A stretch of DNA of 64,000 nt from Valencia hispanica. Taxonomy: Eukaryota; Chordata; Actinopteri; Cyprinodontiformes; Valenciidae. The first letter of the stretch is position 1. Every line of letters begins with the position of its first letter. This document shows positions 40,025-53,453 of the stretch, in pieces. The position numbers were made by a program, and so were the translations under genes. The notes below the pieces were generated by a model. It worked only from the letters and a program-made list of their open reading frames with translations. It had not been told where the DNA came from and did not search any database. The stretch lies in the NCBI GenBank assembly GCA_963556495.2, contig OY747702.1, positions 14,906,403 through 14,970,402 of the forward strand, in the 5' to 3' direction.

Positions 40025-43006
40025 CTAACTATAAGCTTTATCAAAAAGGAAAGTTTTAAGCCTGGCCTTAAAAGTAAACAGAGTGTCTGCCTCACGGACT
40101 AAAGCTGGGAGCTGGTTCCACAGGAGAGGAGCCTGATAACTAAAAGATCTGCCTCCCATTCTACTTTTAGAAATCCTAGGAATTACAAGTAAACCTGCAG
40201 TCTGAGAGCGAAGTGCTCTGTTAGGAACATATGGAACAATTAGATCTCTGATGTATGATGGAGCTTGATTATTAAGGGCTTTGTATGTAAGAAGAAGGAT
40301 CTTAAATTCCAGCCAATGAAGGGAAGCTAAAACAGCAGAAATCTGATCTCTCTTTTTAATATTCATCAGAACTCTTGCTGCTGCATTTTGGATCAACTGA
40401 ATGCTTTTAATGGCATTTTGTGGACTACCTGATAGTAAAGAATTACAGTAGTCCAGCCTTGAGGTAACAAATGCATGGACTAGTTTCTCAGCATCACTCC
40501 TGGACAGGATGTTTCTAATTTTAGCAATATTCCGGAGGTGAAAGAAAGAAATCCTAGAAACCTGTTTAATATGGGATTTAAATGTCAAGTCTTGGTCAAA
40601 AATAACACCGAGGTTCTTTACGTTATTACTGGGGGCCAATTTAATGCCATCCAGATTAAGTGATTGACTAATCAGTTTCTGTTTTAGAACTTCTGGTCCA
40701 AACACAGCAACTTCTGTCTTGTCAGAATTTAAAAGCAAAAAGTTTAGGGTCATCCATGTTTTTATGTCTTCCAGACATGCCTGTAATCTACCTAACTGAC
40801 TGGGTTAATCAGGATTTATGGATAAATTTAGTTGTGTTTCATCGGCATAGCTGTGGAAATTTATCCCATGCTGTCTAATGATTCTACCAGTTGGGAGCAT
40901 ATATATGGTGAAAATAATTGGTCCAAGCACAGAACCACGGTGGAACTCCACAAGTAACCCTTGAGAGTGAAGAAGATTTATCATTTAGATGAACAAACTG
41001 GAATCTATCAGACAAATATAATTTAAACCAGCCTAGTGCTGTTCCTTTGATCCCTGCAACATGTTCAAGCCTTTCTAAGAGAATATTATGATCAACTGTG
41101 TCAAAAGCAGCACTGAGATCTAACAAAACCAGAACAGACACAAGTCCATTATCTGAATCCATGAGAATATCATTAGTAACCTTCACCAGTGCTGTTTCAG
41201 TGCTATGATGAGCTCTAAAACCTGACTGAAACTCTTCAAACAGCTCGTTACTGTTTAGATGCTCACAGACTTGATTAGCAACAATTTTCTCAAGGACTTT
41301 AGATAAGAAAGGAAGGTTAGATATAGGTCTGTAATTTACTAAGTCATCTTGATCAAGGGAAGGTTTCTTGAGTAAAGGTTTAATTACAACTATTTTAAAT
41401 TCTTGTTGTACGTATCCGTTTACTAAGGACAGATTCATCATATCCAAAATGGGGCCAGGAACCAAATGGAACACTTCCTTAAATAATTTGGTTGGAATTG
41501 GGTTCAACATTCAAGTTGAAGGTTTAGATGAGGCTAATATTTTTGATAATTCCGAAAGCTCAACTGAATCAAAACAGCCTAAGCACAAATGAGGTTCTAC
41601 AGTTCTTTCCGATGCTGCGTCATTTACTGAGGAAGAAGTAATCATGTTTGGGAGGATCCCAATGATTTTATTTTTAATAGAATTAATTTTATTTATGAAG
41701 AATCCCATAAAATTATCACTGCTAAGAGCTGGGGGAATAGTTAGCTCAACAGAGCTATGACTCTGTTTAAGTTTGGCAACTGTACTAAAAAGAAACTAAG
41801 GATTGTTTTTATTCGCCTCTATTAATGATGAAAAATATGCTGTTCTAGCTTGTCGAAGGGTCTTTTTATACAGCAGTAGACTGTTACTCCAGGTTAAATA
41901 GGAATCCTCTAGATGTGTAGAGCGCCATTTTCTCTCCAACTTCCTAGTATTCTGCTTTAAAGTACACAACTCTGCGTGAAACCAAGGAGTCAGCCTCCTA
42001 TGGCTACCCACTTTCTTTTTTAAAGGGGCTACACTATCTAATGCCAAACGCAATGAGGAAGTAACGCTGTGAACCAGACCATCAATTTCTGAAGGGTTAG
42101 AGATAGAATTGCTGCCATCCACTGTGTTACTCTGAGACACTGAGGAAAGTAAGAATGGAAAAGATTCTTTAAAAATTGTTACAGCATTATCTGATAACGC
42201 TCTACGATAATGAAATTTTCTTTCAGATTTAAGATGGTCAGTTAAAGTAAATTCAAAAGTTATCAAGAAGTGGTCAGACAGGACCGGGTTATGTGGGTGG
42301 ACTGTTATTTCCTCACACTCAATACCGTATGTCAGTACAAGGTCCAAAGTGTGTTTGCCCGAGTGGGTCGATCTCTGTACTTTTTGAGTAAAGCCAATTG
42401 AGTCTAAAATAGCGCTAAAGGCTGCATTTAGGCTATCACTTTCAGTATCCACATGAATATTGAAGTCCCCCACTATAATGACCCTATCAGTATTTAATAC
42501 TAAATCAGATAAAAAATGTGAGATCTGATCCAAGAATTAAGAGTAAAGGCCTGGTGGAGGATACAAAACCACAAACAAAAATGGTCTTAATGTTTTGCAA
42601 CTTGGATGAGGAAAATTAAGGGTTAGATGTTCAAAAGAACTGTAGCTATAAATTGGTCTTGGACTAATTAGTAAATCAGAACAAAAATGGTTTCAACTCC
42701 TCCTCCTCGCCCAGTACTAGGAATGTGAAAATTTAAATAACTGGAAGGAGTTGACTCATTTATACTGACATAATCCTCCTGCTGCAACCAGTTTTCTGTG
42801 AGACAAAGGACATCAATGTGATTATCACAAATCAAGTCATTTACTAACAAAGTCTTTGAGGAGAGAGATCTTATGTTTAATAAACCACATTTAATAGATT
42901 TATTTTTCTGTTCAGTCAAAGTCGTATTTATCTTTATGAGATTTCCATAATTTGCTTTTGTTGGCTTAACTTTTAATCCATTTAATTTTGGTCGTGGGCA
43001 AGACAC
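40025..43006 (-). pseudogene. L2 ORF2: endonuclease and reverse transcriptase, multiply disrupted
   Basis: Endonuclease: LLNIRSL and [10 protein letters not shown] (42668-43006, catalytic Asn/Glu region), then IVGDFNIHVD, HTLDLVLT and LSDHFLITFEF (41796-42533). Reverse transcriptase: YRPISNLPFLSKVLE, LLDLSAAFDTVDH (motif A), then VTCGVPPWF where motif B would be VPQGS (frameshifted near 40,950). Motif C reads SYADETQL near 40,840, with Glu replacing the second Asp, so the active site is altered even apart from the stops. The C-terminal frame (40025-40753) is intact from MTLNFLLLNSDKT to TFLFDKAYS but lacks six residues after LHWL compared with the 58-kb copy. Breaks occur near 42.6, 41.75, 40.95 and 40.8 kb. 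Confidence 0.85.
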
Positions 43007-43099
43007 TGTTTCTATAGGGTAATGGGTGGGTAACAGTACAGAAGCAGCAGAGAGGTGGGTTAAACTACGACTCTGCTTCCTGGTCTGGACCCTGGGTTG

Positions 43100-43982
43100 T
43101 CAGTGTTTTGGAGGACTAATAAATTCGGCCATATTCCTAGAAAGAAGAGCTGCTCCATCCAAAGTGAGATGGATGCCGTCTCTCCAGATCAGACCAGGTT
43201 TTCCCCAAAAAGTTCGCCAGTTATGAATGTAGCCCACATCGTTTGCAGGACACCACCTAGACAACCATTGATGGAATGACAGCATGCGGCTAAACATGTC
43301 GTCACTGGTCCGCTCAGGCAGGGGACCAGAAAAGATTACAGAGTCTGACATTGTTTTGGCAAACTTACACACCGAAGCAACACTAATTTTAGTGACCTCC
43401 GATTGCGTAACCGGGTGTCATTACCGCCAGCGTGAATAACAATCTTACTGTATTTACGCTTATCTTTAGCCAGCAGTTTCAGGTAGGATTTGATGTCACC
43501 CGTTCTGGCCCCTGGCAAACATTTGACTATGGTCAATGGTGTCTCTAATGCCACGTTTCTGACTATGGAGCTGCCAATTACCAGGGTCGGCTTCTCAGCA
43601 GGTGTGTCGCTGAGCGGGGAAAATCTGTTAGAAACGCGGACAAGTTGGTGGTGGCCCGGGGGCTGGGTCCTAGAACTATGCTTCCTACGTACCGTCACCC
43701 AGCCGGCCTGAGGTCCCGGCTGCGCGGGCTCTACCGGAGGACAGCCAGGGGGTTCTATCCTTGTTGGCTCCGCGCTGGCTATTGGGCTTCGGCTAGCTGC
43801 TGGTTTTCAACAGCGCGGAGCCAGGCTTCTAATTCTGATACCCTCGCCTCCAAAGCTACAAATATGTTACATTTATTACAGTTACCATTATCACTAAAGG
43901 AGGCAGGGAAGTAACTAAACATCTGACAGAGAGAGCAAGAGAGAAGAGAAGAGTTAGAGACAGGAGAGAGAAGGGTAGCCAT
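43100..43982 (-). pseudogene. L2 ORF1: coiled coil plus SGNH/GDSL-type esterase, frameshifted
   Basis: The start codon is at 43,982. The first piece (67 codons) has a CNKC pair, then a heptad-like [17 protein letters not shown] coiled coil. The second piece (43336-43698) carries [10 protein letters not shown] (nucleophile Ser block) and IHAGGNDT (GND-type block). The third (43100-43372) carries DGIHLTLDGAAL with the Asp and His of the esterase triad. Three frames are needed to read it, so at least two frameshifts are present, near 43.75 and 43.39 kb. Known CR1/L2 ORF1 proteins combine an RNA-binding/coiled-coil part with such an esterase, thought to act in the ribonucleoprotein; its substrate is not known from sequence. 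The catalytic residues are still visible. Confidence 0.8.
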
Positions 43983-44240
43983 AGCCGCAATGAAGCTAAG
44001 CTAACTGAGCTAGCGAGACCTTACCACCCCAAGAAAAGCTGTGTGAAACACAAGGAGTTCCCAAAACGTAAAGTACACCACCACAAAACTTGTGTTTTAG
44101 TGTGCTTGTGTGTTAAAATAACTTAGAGAGCCCTCAGCACAGAGAAAATAAGATCAATTCAAGAGAGTCTGAACACCAAACAGCTTACAAGGAGTGCAAC
44201 AGCGACAACAGGAAATGATGCAATAAGGCTTACCCCGTCC

Positions 44241-45714
44241 CGTCTTTGTTAATCACCTGTTTCTAGTTTTAAAAATAACACCTTGTTTCCACAGTTACGC
44301 ATCATGGCAGCTGTCGGAAGGTTAAAAAAAGCGAGAGTAAAAATATCTGCAGTGGCACAGCATCCAAAACCAGAGGGAAGAACTTCCAAAAATGCAATGC
44401 CTCAACCAACATTTGGAAATAAGTCTAGAAAAAGAACAAATCAAAATGATAGAATGGTCATCACCATATCATTGGCAACTTGCAAATTGGTTTTACTTTA
44501 AACTTTCATCTCATAGGTTTAAGGGGAATGTGAAAGAGACAATGTCATCTAGTATGATTCCTTTCTTTGATGTTTGATCAAACCATTGTTGAGTCCTTTT
44601 AATTCAGACCTTATTGGCCTACACAGTTTCACAAACACATACCGTGTTTGAAGCCCAACTGACTTGACACATTAACTACCTTATATTTACACCACTGCTG
44701 ACTATTGATCAACAGCATTCAGTTAACTCCATTATTTAGGCTTCCATGGCAAAAAAGCAGGATTGGTAAGTAAGTATAGTTGCTGTTAAAAAGTTAAAAT
44801 ACCTGTGTGTATATATAAAAATACAATTTGCCTAAGATATATATAAGAATATTAAACACAACTGCATAGCTCCAAATAAGAATAAAAGGAGGAAATTAAG
44901 AAACAATATTAAAGCCAACTGGCTTCTGTGTCTGACTTTATTATGGCTCAATCTAGAGCAGTGATGTTCATCCTAACTCAGTCCAGGCCATTCCTGCAGC
45001 AGAATCAAATCAAATCAAATTGGTTTTCAAACCTAAATCACACGGCTGCTGTTAATAGACCTGAGAATTGACATTACAGAGAGCTAAAGTCGAGGAACAA
45101 AGTATAAGGAGAGCTCTTGGCTTGCAGCGGCTGTAGAAGAATAAAGTAAGAAGCCATTAGCAATGGTAGGGTAATGGTTTAAATAACATTTGGCTTACTT
45201 TAATGGGAATAGCAATAGCAGATATTGGCTGTGGCTCGGCAGAGAAAAGTAGTCATTTAGGAGGTTGTGAGTTTTTGTGTGCATATAAGTAAAAACACTT
45301 TGACCCGTCTGTAAGACTAGAAAACCAACAGTGATGCAGACATGTGCAGGTACCTATGCCTTACTAGCACAAGTGACTGTCCTCACAGTGCACAAAACAG
45401 TAAATGTATCAAGCAGCAACCATCTCATAAATTCTCTCAAATCTTTCATGAAGAACATGGAGGTCATTTGAATTTGACTTTAGAGGTCTGTAGGTGGAGA
45501 TCTACATGTTCAAAACAAGACTCCTTTGATTGCCAATTTTGCTCGGAATCATTTCAAATAAATACCTGGACACAGTTGAAGACCTTTTTCTACAGGTTGA
45601 ACTTCAACTTGATTTCTTACAGTCTAAAAGACTCATTGTCTTTGACTGGGACCTTCTAACAGATGAATGCACTGTGTAGCTCAGGCTTTATATACTGCAA
45701 AGAGTTTCTTTTCT
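44241..45714. other. Unassigned sequence
   Basis: No gene recognised. Short frames at 44,283-44,577 are Lys/Arg-rich without known motif. A+T-rich simple sequence is at 44.81-44.85 kb. Confidence 0.4.
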
Positions 45715-45991
45715 GTGCCACTCCTTCTGTAAAGTGCAGATTTGTGGAGTGCTTGACTAGGTTGCCCTGACTTCAGAAAGCAGTTGGTTGCACTGGTTTT
45801 TAGGGGAGTCGGTGTAAATGGGAACACACTCTTTTCAAATTTTTATATGCAAACAAACATTGACTCTTATCTTTTCACTTTATGCACTACTTTATGTTTG
45901 TCTATTACAAAAAAGTCCTGCTAAGTTATATTGCGTTTTGTTGTAACATGATCAAATGTTCAAGTTGTACCAGTAATTGTGCAAGACACTG
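45715..45991 (-). mobile_element. Tc1-like transposon end fragment
   Basis: Minus-strand copy of the common fish Tc1 family: AGATTTGTGGAGTGCTTGAC, GCAGTTGGTTGCACTGG, TAGGGGAGTC and a terminal GTGCAAGACACTGTA. Only the terminal 280 bp survive, without coding sequence. Confidence 0.65.
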
Positions 45992-46164
45992 TAACTCCCT
46001 GGAGTCGGTTTAGCATAAATATAAATATAAAGTATAAATTGCTGATGTCTTCCTGCTGTGACGTAGTGTTAACACACACCTCAATGCTCCAGACAAGCAA
46101 ACTACTTCTTGGTAGTGATGGTAGTGATCACACTTACTGATGGTCAATTAATCATTTCATTTGT

Positions 46165-46462
46165 TTAGGACAACTTGGCTGCCACCCTCCTATTAGATGA
46201 CTTTGAGACGACTGCAAAGTTGCTGAAACACTGAATTCCTTTAAATCAAGGCCAAAAACCCACCTGTGTAGAGCCTCCTTTGATTATTTGATTATTAATA
46301 GCTAAAATGTCATAACAGTTCTATGTTTTAATGTTCTTTATGTCTTCGATGTCGTGTTTTCTGTTTTTCATTGTTGTTTTATTGCTGCTTTTATTTTTCC
46401 TTAATCATGTAAAGCACCCTTAATTGCCTTGTTGCTGAAAGTGTTCTACTTCTTTTGCATTT
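46165..46462 (+). mobile_element. L2-like LINE 3' fragment
   Basis: A plus-strand frame reads AETLNSFKSRPKTHLCRASF (about 46,223-46,282), the usual C-terminus of L2-like ORF2 (TFKSRLKTHLFR). It is followed by an A+T-rich 3' untranslated region ending TGTAAAGCACCCTTAATTGC. The element is 5' truncated and not of the same subfamily as the 39-44 kb copy. Confidence 0.65.
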
Positions 46463-47429
46463 TAGTTGAGGGATCTTGAAAAAAAAAAAAGGTTAGTGCA
46501 TATTTGGCCCTAATTGTATATTTCCCCTAATCTACAGTTTAACTGCATGTCGAATAGTTTGGGCAGTAATCGAAGAACGATGCAGATATCAGCTTTTATT
46601 TTACCTCTAATACGGTATTTTCAGGTAACCGAAGTAGCAGAGCGCTGCAGGGAGAGTTGTTGTTTGAGATGAAATGTCAAACTGAGGCTTCAAAAGAGTT
46701 TAGGATGTTGAGGCCATCAACAAAACTTCAAGGAGATTTAGAAACTGCAGGGAAATGAACTGAGATGGGTGATAGAGTTAACATGCAGGTACAAGCAGTC
46801 ATTAAAAGAGCAATCTTGCTCTGTGTCAAGAAGATGACGGAGCACACACACCAGATAATAAAATGAGGAGACTGGAATGCATGTGGTGGATGAAAAAAAA
46901 AAAAAAGAATTAAACCAAAATGCTACTGCAACACTTCGCAAACGTGCACGGACTGTTTAAATTAAACCGAGAGTGCCAAGAGATCGTGCTACAATGTTCT
47001 TCATGTGCTTTCACTCAGGAGCTGAAGCATGTCAGGTTACCTCTGAGAAGGGAATTAGAGTCAGACATAACAGAAAACTGTGAACTGAGTTTAGCTCCCC
47101 ACTGCTACCAGAAAAAGACGACCAAAAAGACGGGAGAAAAAAGCAATCTGTGACGTTTACTCCAACTGAGGAAAGAAACAGGGAAGAGGAGGAAGTTTAG
47201 GTGGAAAAAAACAGGAGGAAAAGAAAAAAAATCTAAAAAGTGTCAGAAAGCAAGGGAAAGGTGTGAAAACACTAACTGAGGGAAACAAATCGTAAAAGGA
47301 GAGAGTGACTTTAGGCGGCGGCTGCTCCTTTAGTGCCAAATTTTACACTTGTACACACACTCAACAGACCATTAAAGACACTTTGTCTTCAAAACCAAAG
47401 GTCATTTTGACGCCTGGCAGGGTGTTATC
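46463..47429. other. Unassigned sequence
   Basis: No gene or repeat recognised; a purine-rich tract (47.16-47.28 kb) lies within. Confidence 0.4.
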
Positions 47430-48135
47430 TTGGTCAAAACAGTGTTTTACAAAAGTTTTCAAACCCCTTGAAGTTTCTTTCTTTTTGTTTTTACATTTTT
47501 GCTGCATTAGAACGAAAAACACCAATATATTTTATTATGATTCATGAGATAAATCAACATGACATGGTTTTCAGAGGTTTTCACAACAAATTGTAACATA
47601 CATACGCATTCAGTCCCCTTCACTTCTATACCCCTAAATTAAATCCAGAGTAACAAACTGCTGAAAAGTCACACAGTTAACTGAATAAACTTAATTTGTG
47701 CTTAACTTAGTAGAATTGACTTTTAGCGATGCCTTACATAAATCTCAACTTTACGGAAGAGTGACGAGAAGAAAGCAATTGTTGAAGGAAATGCTATTGG
47801 AAGTCCTGTTTGCAGCAAAAGAAGGTGCCTTAGTCGAATAAAACCAAACTGTAACTTTCTGGCCTGCATGCAAAAAGCTAGGTGTAGCGCAAAACTAATA
47901 ACATGTCACCCTTATCATATTCACAGTGAGATGTGGTGGTGGCAGAATCATGCTGTGGGGATGCTTTCTTTTCCCTAAAGACTGGGAAGATGAATGGAGT
48001 TAAATGCAGGGCAATCCTGGACAAAAACCTGTTAGAGGATGAAAAATACTTGTGACTGAGGAAGAGATTAACCTTTCAGCAGGATAACAACCTTAAACAT
48101 ACGCCAGATCAAAGCCAGATAAAAGCAGAAGAAGG
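47430..48135 (+). mobile_element. Decayed Tc1-like transposon
   Basis: The left part holds CAAACCCCTTGAAGTTTC and the 'taaatcaacatgacatgg' block of the family terminus. The interior has TGTGGTGGTGGCAGAATCAT, then GCTGTGGGGATGC (GGGRIMLWGCF, about 47,932-47,965) and TTTCAGCAGGATAACAACC (FQQDNN, about 48,073-48,090) with the second catalytic Asp. The region between has deletions. The copy ends next to the (GGGA)n/(GA)n array without a right inverted repeat. Confidence 0.65.
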
Positions 48136-48184
48136 ATGGGTGTAGTATAGTTGCTTTAGAGCTGAATTCCAGGCTATCCCTGTG

Positions 48185-49119
<935 letters not shown>

Positions 49120-49497
49120 CAAAATGGCAGTTCCTCCCTCATCCACTAAGGGCTGGCTCCAGAAAAGAGCAAGTTCCTATTGATTCAGTTGCGGTTTTTT
49201 GGCTAGAAGCATCTGCCCACCTCTGTTAGCTTCGGTTAGCACTGGGTTAGCTCAGTTAGCTCGTAGCTACATCGGCTCAGAGTTTGATGTGTGTCAATCA
49301 TCCGCCCCCACCCTCAAAGCCCCACTGTCAGCTCCACCTCTTTGCCCATTTTTTGTATTTTCGGGGCGTGACGAGACTCGTGACGCTGCCAAGATTGTGG
49401 TGGTGGGAACCGCCCATTAGGCTTCAATTCAGCACTTCAGAAACCTACGGGTGACGTCACAGAGGCTCTGTCGATCTTATAAATACAGTCTATGGTA
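49120..49497 (+). repeat. Teleost interspersed repeat ending TACAGTCTATGG
   Basis: Shows CCAAAATGGCAGTTCCTCCC, AAGGGCTGGCTCCAGAAAAG, GAAACCTACGGGTGACGTCA and the end TTATAAATACAGTCTATGG, all typical of a very common fish repeat. A TTAGCT-rich patch lies inside. Non-coding; class not determined. Confidence 0.6.
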
Positions 49498-50512
49498 AAT
49501 ACTGAAGCTGTTGTTGGTGGTAACATGGCTAGTGCTGCCTTTTATCCTGCCACCTCAGATCTACTACACTTAGTGCACTTCTAATTTAAAACTGTAAACA
49601 TCGCTGCAGGGGAAATTTAAATGAATTCAACAAGTACATGTAAAACTTTATGAGTCCTCCAACTTGAATCATGCACAATGTACAATAGCTATGGAGTTTG
49701 AGCTGATTAAATACTACAGGTAGATCGTCAAGATTCAGCTTGACATTGTTTCAGGTGAATAATTCAGGTCAGTGTAGAGAGAGAGACTCTTTGATATCAT
49801 TACTGCTGAAAAACGGGAGCAAAGTTTTGGTTTGGCCCATCTTTCTTTCTCCACTGTAGCTGCATAAGAAACCTCAATACTCCTAAATAGCAGAGTTTAG
49901 TGATAGCTGGGAGTACTCTCAGATTTGTTTTGCTGTCACTAAAGTTGTGCCACCGAACCTTGCATTGCGCACTTAGTACATAAATATTGTGTGTGTGTTT
50001 AAGTTTAAAACGATGCTGTATTTGTTTGGTACATTTGCATATCAAACAGAGACTATTGGTAAGATCACATCTACCTATACAGTCCTGAATAACAGTAATG
50101 TGACTTCTGGATAGGCACCTATAGCCCCCAATGGAGACATGGTTCTGAATTGTACAGCGAGAGAACAAAACTGCTCTGAATGCTTCTGAAAAGAGCAGAT
50201 TTGGATAAGATCACTGGGCAGCATGCCTTGGAGTGGCTGCCGCCAACCATATACCACTGATAGAAAGTAATAGGGGGGGAATGTGCATCTGACGCCAGCA
50301 ACGTGTTTTGCCCTTAAGTGATATATATCTAAATCCTGTGCAGCGGTTGGTAAATGTTTCTTTCTCTTTGTTTCTTAAGGCATTTCTTGTGATGTTTACT
50401 TACCTTGTTGGTATGTGCCCAAAACATTGGTGTAGTTTCTCCATTATCCAAGACATAAATACCCCAACAGGATAAACAGAAGGTAAATGGACCTCCCTTG
50501 GGTTTCACATCC
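49498..50512. other. Unassigned sequence
   Basis: A 122-codon minus-strand frame (49800-50168) shows no known domain. No gene is called. Confidence 0.4.
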
Positions 50513-50645
50513 ATAAATCCATTATGTGTACCCGTCCATCCTAAGCGTGGTGACGGGGGGGCTGGTGCTATCTCCAGCAGTCACGGGGCGAGAGGCGGGG
50601 TACGCTCTGGACAGGTTGCCAGTCCATCGCAGGGTTTGGAAGACA
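50513..50645 (+). repeat. CATCC-type repeat, 5' portion
   Basis: GTGTACCCGTCCATCCTAAG, GGGGGGCTGGTGCTATCTCC, GAGAGGCGGGGTACGCTCTG and CCAGTCCATCGCAGGG identify the first half of the family; the rest is missing. Confidence 0.7.
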
Positions 50646-50939
50646 TCTCACCTCTTCTCTGAAACGTTTCTTCTGTGCATACTTTGGGAATGTCAGACAT
50701 CTCAGTTGTAGTCAGGATTATCCCACTAACAGGGATGTTAAGGTCACTAATGGGGCTGTGAACGTCACACATGTCACTGACCCAACCCTCTACCTAGCTC
50801 AATGTTTGGATCATTGTTAGTTTTAAAGTGCCAAAATGTGAGTTGATTTAGTCAAATCTCTCATAGTTGTACAATCCTCTAACCTAGATGTCAAGATTTT
50901 TAATCTGTATCTGTTATTTATTGTTTTTGTTTTTTCTAA

Positions 50940-51082
50940 GGTCATCTGGTGGCACCCTCACTTCTGTCAGCTGTGGCTACAATGTAGCTTACCTTCACCA
51001 ATGGCTAAATGTAGTGTGAAGCACTTTGTGGTCCTCAGGACTAGATCAAGTGCTATACAAACAGACCATTTACCATTAACAA
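50940..51082 (+). repeat. 3' tail of a fish retroelement-type repeat
   Basis: The order 'cagctgtggctacaatgtag', 'tgaagcactttgtggtcct' and 'caagtgctatacaaacag' is that of a frequent teleost 3' end (…AAAGCGCTATACAAAT…). Non-coding. Confidence 0.5.
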
Positions 51083-52021
51083 TGCAAAGTCAGTGTGAAG
51101 TGTCAACTAATAGTGTTAACAGTTTATTTATGAATTAAATAATTTATTTATGCACTATGGCCAAATCCCTATATTTTGAATTTCTCAAAGTTTTGGACAT
51201 TCATACTGTGATTTGATGGTTTTCCACTAATTTGTTTTGTAATCTAGGAGGAACACAAAGGGGTGACAATGACATTACAATTTATGATTTTGAATTAAGT
51301 GCCAAGGAATGGAGCAGGCATAGGCATAGATGTAAGGGACTTAGCCTGTATGTTTCAGTGTAGTGAGAGAATGCAGTCTCTTTCCCAATGGTAGCTGCAA
51401 AGCTGGGAGTGATAAGAAAGCCTGAACTGAAAACAAATTTTGAGCATTTAAAAAAATTAGCTATGGTCTCACTATGGAGGCAACCATAGAGTCTTTTCAG
51501 TCCCATAAAGTCTACAAATCAACAGTGCAACAGATGTATAGCCTTCAGAGTACACGTAACACAGCTTGGTTTAGGAGGTCAAACAAATCGCTCAACCATT
51601 AGCATTTCATCTTTCCCCACTTTCACCTGCTGGATGTTTAATTCAACAGAAGATATATTTTGAGATGAAATGTCATTATTAAGGAAGCCGTTCAAAAGGG
51701 CAGTCTCGCCATCACTACTTCAGCTTAGATTGTGTATGCCGGAGGCAAAATGAGTCTGTCAGGCTGGTAGCAGATTGTGGCCCCATATTGTTGGAGTCAA
51801 GAGGCCAGCAGAGACAGATCATAAGGGAGGTGGTGCGTAGCAACAAGTGATAGGGGAGAAATCACACCCAAACGACAGGGGAAGTACCGAACACAAAAGC
51901 TTTTTTATATATACTGCAGCATTTTCAAAGAAGGGGCTGCTGACATTTGGTGGGTAGTTTCTTTAGGACTTAAGAAATATTAGGCAGTAATGCAACTACA
52001 ACACTTAGCTTATGACTGACA
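51083..52021. other. Unassigned sequence
   Basis: No gene or classified repeat recognised. Confidence 0.4.
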
Positions 52022-52168
52022 AACACTACTGTGCAAAAGTTTTAGGCAGGTGTTAAAAATGCTGTAAACCAATCATTTTTTTCAGAAATTGAGGTGTTTA
52101 TCATTTATTTTCACCAATCAACAAAAAGCAGTGCATGAACAAAAGAAAAATCTAAATCAAATAAATAT

Positions 52169-52963
52169 TTAGTAATTCCAGATACACTCGATGATGTTGA
52201 GATCAAGGGGACATCGGTGGGGGCCATACCATTACTTCCAGGACTTCTTGTTCTTCGTTGTCCTGCTGCAGAATAAATTTGGGGCCAATCATGCACCTCC
52301 CTGATAGTATTACATGATGGATAAGTACCACCCTGTATTTCTCAGCATTGAAAACACCATTGATCCTGACCAAATCTCCAACTACATTTGCAAACGTTCA
52401 AGGAACCTCCACCATGCTTCACTGTTGCCTGCAGACACTCATTATTGTACCGCTTTCCAGCCCTTCGACAAACAAACTGCCTTCTGCTAAAGCCAAATAT
52501 TTAAAATTTTGACTCATCAGTCCAGAGCACCTGCTGCCGTTTTTCGGCACCCCAGTTCTTATGTTTTCGTGTATACTTGAGTCGCTTGGCCTTGTTTCCA
52601 CGTCGGATGTATATGTTTTTGGATGCAACTCTTTCATGAAGACGACTTCTGGCCAGACTTCTCCGGACAGTTGATTGGTGTACTTGGGTCCCACTGGTTT
52701 CTGCCAGTTCTGAATTGATGGCACTGCTGGATATCTTCTGATTTCAATCAGTAATATAGTTGATGCGTCTTTCATTAAGTTTCCTTGGCTGACCACTGCG
52801 TCTACCCCTAACCCTTAATGTTGCCCATTTCTTTGTGCTTCTTCAAAAGAGCTTGAACAGCATTCCTTGAAACCCCAGTCTGCTTTGAAATCTTTGCCTG
52901 GGAGAGACCTTGCTGATCCAGTATATTTACTTTGTGTCTTGTTGCTGTGCTCACTTTTTCCAT
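52169..52963 (-). pseudogene. Tc1-like DDE transposase pseudogene
   Basis: The minus-strand start codon is at 52,961-52,963. The N-terminal helix-turn-helix reads KVNILDQQGLSQAKISKQTG. A GRRSGQPRKL-type linker follows, then a second HTH (SSAINSELAETSG, VHQSTVRRSL). WTDESKF near 52,500 holds the first catalytic Asp, ILQQDN near 52,265 the second, and NIIECIW near 52,190 the final acidic residue Glu. The expected stop follows WNY. Several frameshifts and stops (first in the linker near 52,800) break it, so it is inactive, yet all three catalytic positions can still be read. Confidence 0.8.
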
Positions 52964-53300
52964 AACATGAGACAATCTTCAACAACCTCACCTTGGTAGC
53001 AGAGTTTGGCTGTTCCTCACCCAGTTTTTAGCCTCCCACACAGCTGTTTCTGTTTCAGTTAATGACTGTGTTTCAACCTACTTGAGACATTGATGATCAT
53101 TATCACCTGTTTGGAAGAATTAATGGATGATACACCTGAATATAATCCTACAAAATTCCTGACTTTGTGCAAGTGTAAGAATATATAAGAATTGATGCTG
53201 GTTTGAAGGCTAAAGGCAGTAACACCAAATATTGATTAGTGTGAATGCTGTGTATGCTGTAGGCATTCACACTCTTGAGATCCTCTTACCTTCTTCTGGT

Positions 53301-53453
53301 TGCTTCTGTACGTTTTTTGAACTTCATATACTTTTGCATACTTTGTGCTATTTTAACCATTCAACTTTTCAATTATTCTGCTTATTCTGCTCTTTCCGGC
53401 TATATCTTTTGGTATTCATAACCTTTATACTTTTTATAATATTCAACTTTTTA
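53301..53453 (+). repeat. Direct repeat, copy 1 (partner at 56,496)
   Basis: TGCTTCTGTACGTTTTTTGA through ATATTCAACTTTTTAT is repeated at 56,496-56,649 with only scattered substitutions. The pair flanks the core of the insert. Confidence 0.85.

Larger units (their letters stand above)
39305..44240 (-). mobile_element. Full-length but inactivated L2-type LINE with two ORFs
   Basis: A minus-strand element of about 4.9 kb. The 3' end at low coordinates shows AGTTTATTTATATAGCGCCA followed by ATTCACAACAGATGTC, typical of fish L2. From 5' to 3' it has a likely 5' untranslated leader (about 43,983-44,240), ORF1 with an esterase domain, ORF2 with endonuclease and reverse transcriptase, and a 3' untranslated region of about 0.7 kb. 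Multiple frameshifts and stops inactivate both ORFs. A 1.28-kb 3' copy of the same subfamily lies at 57.43-58.70 kb. The 5' border is approximate. Confidence 0.85.
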
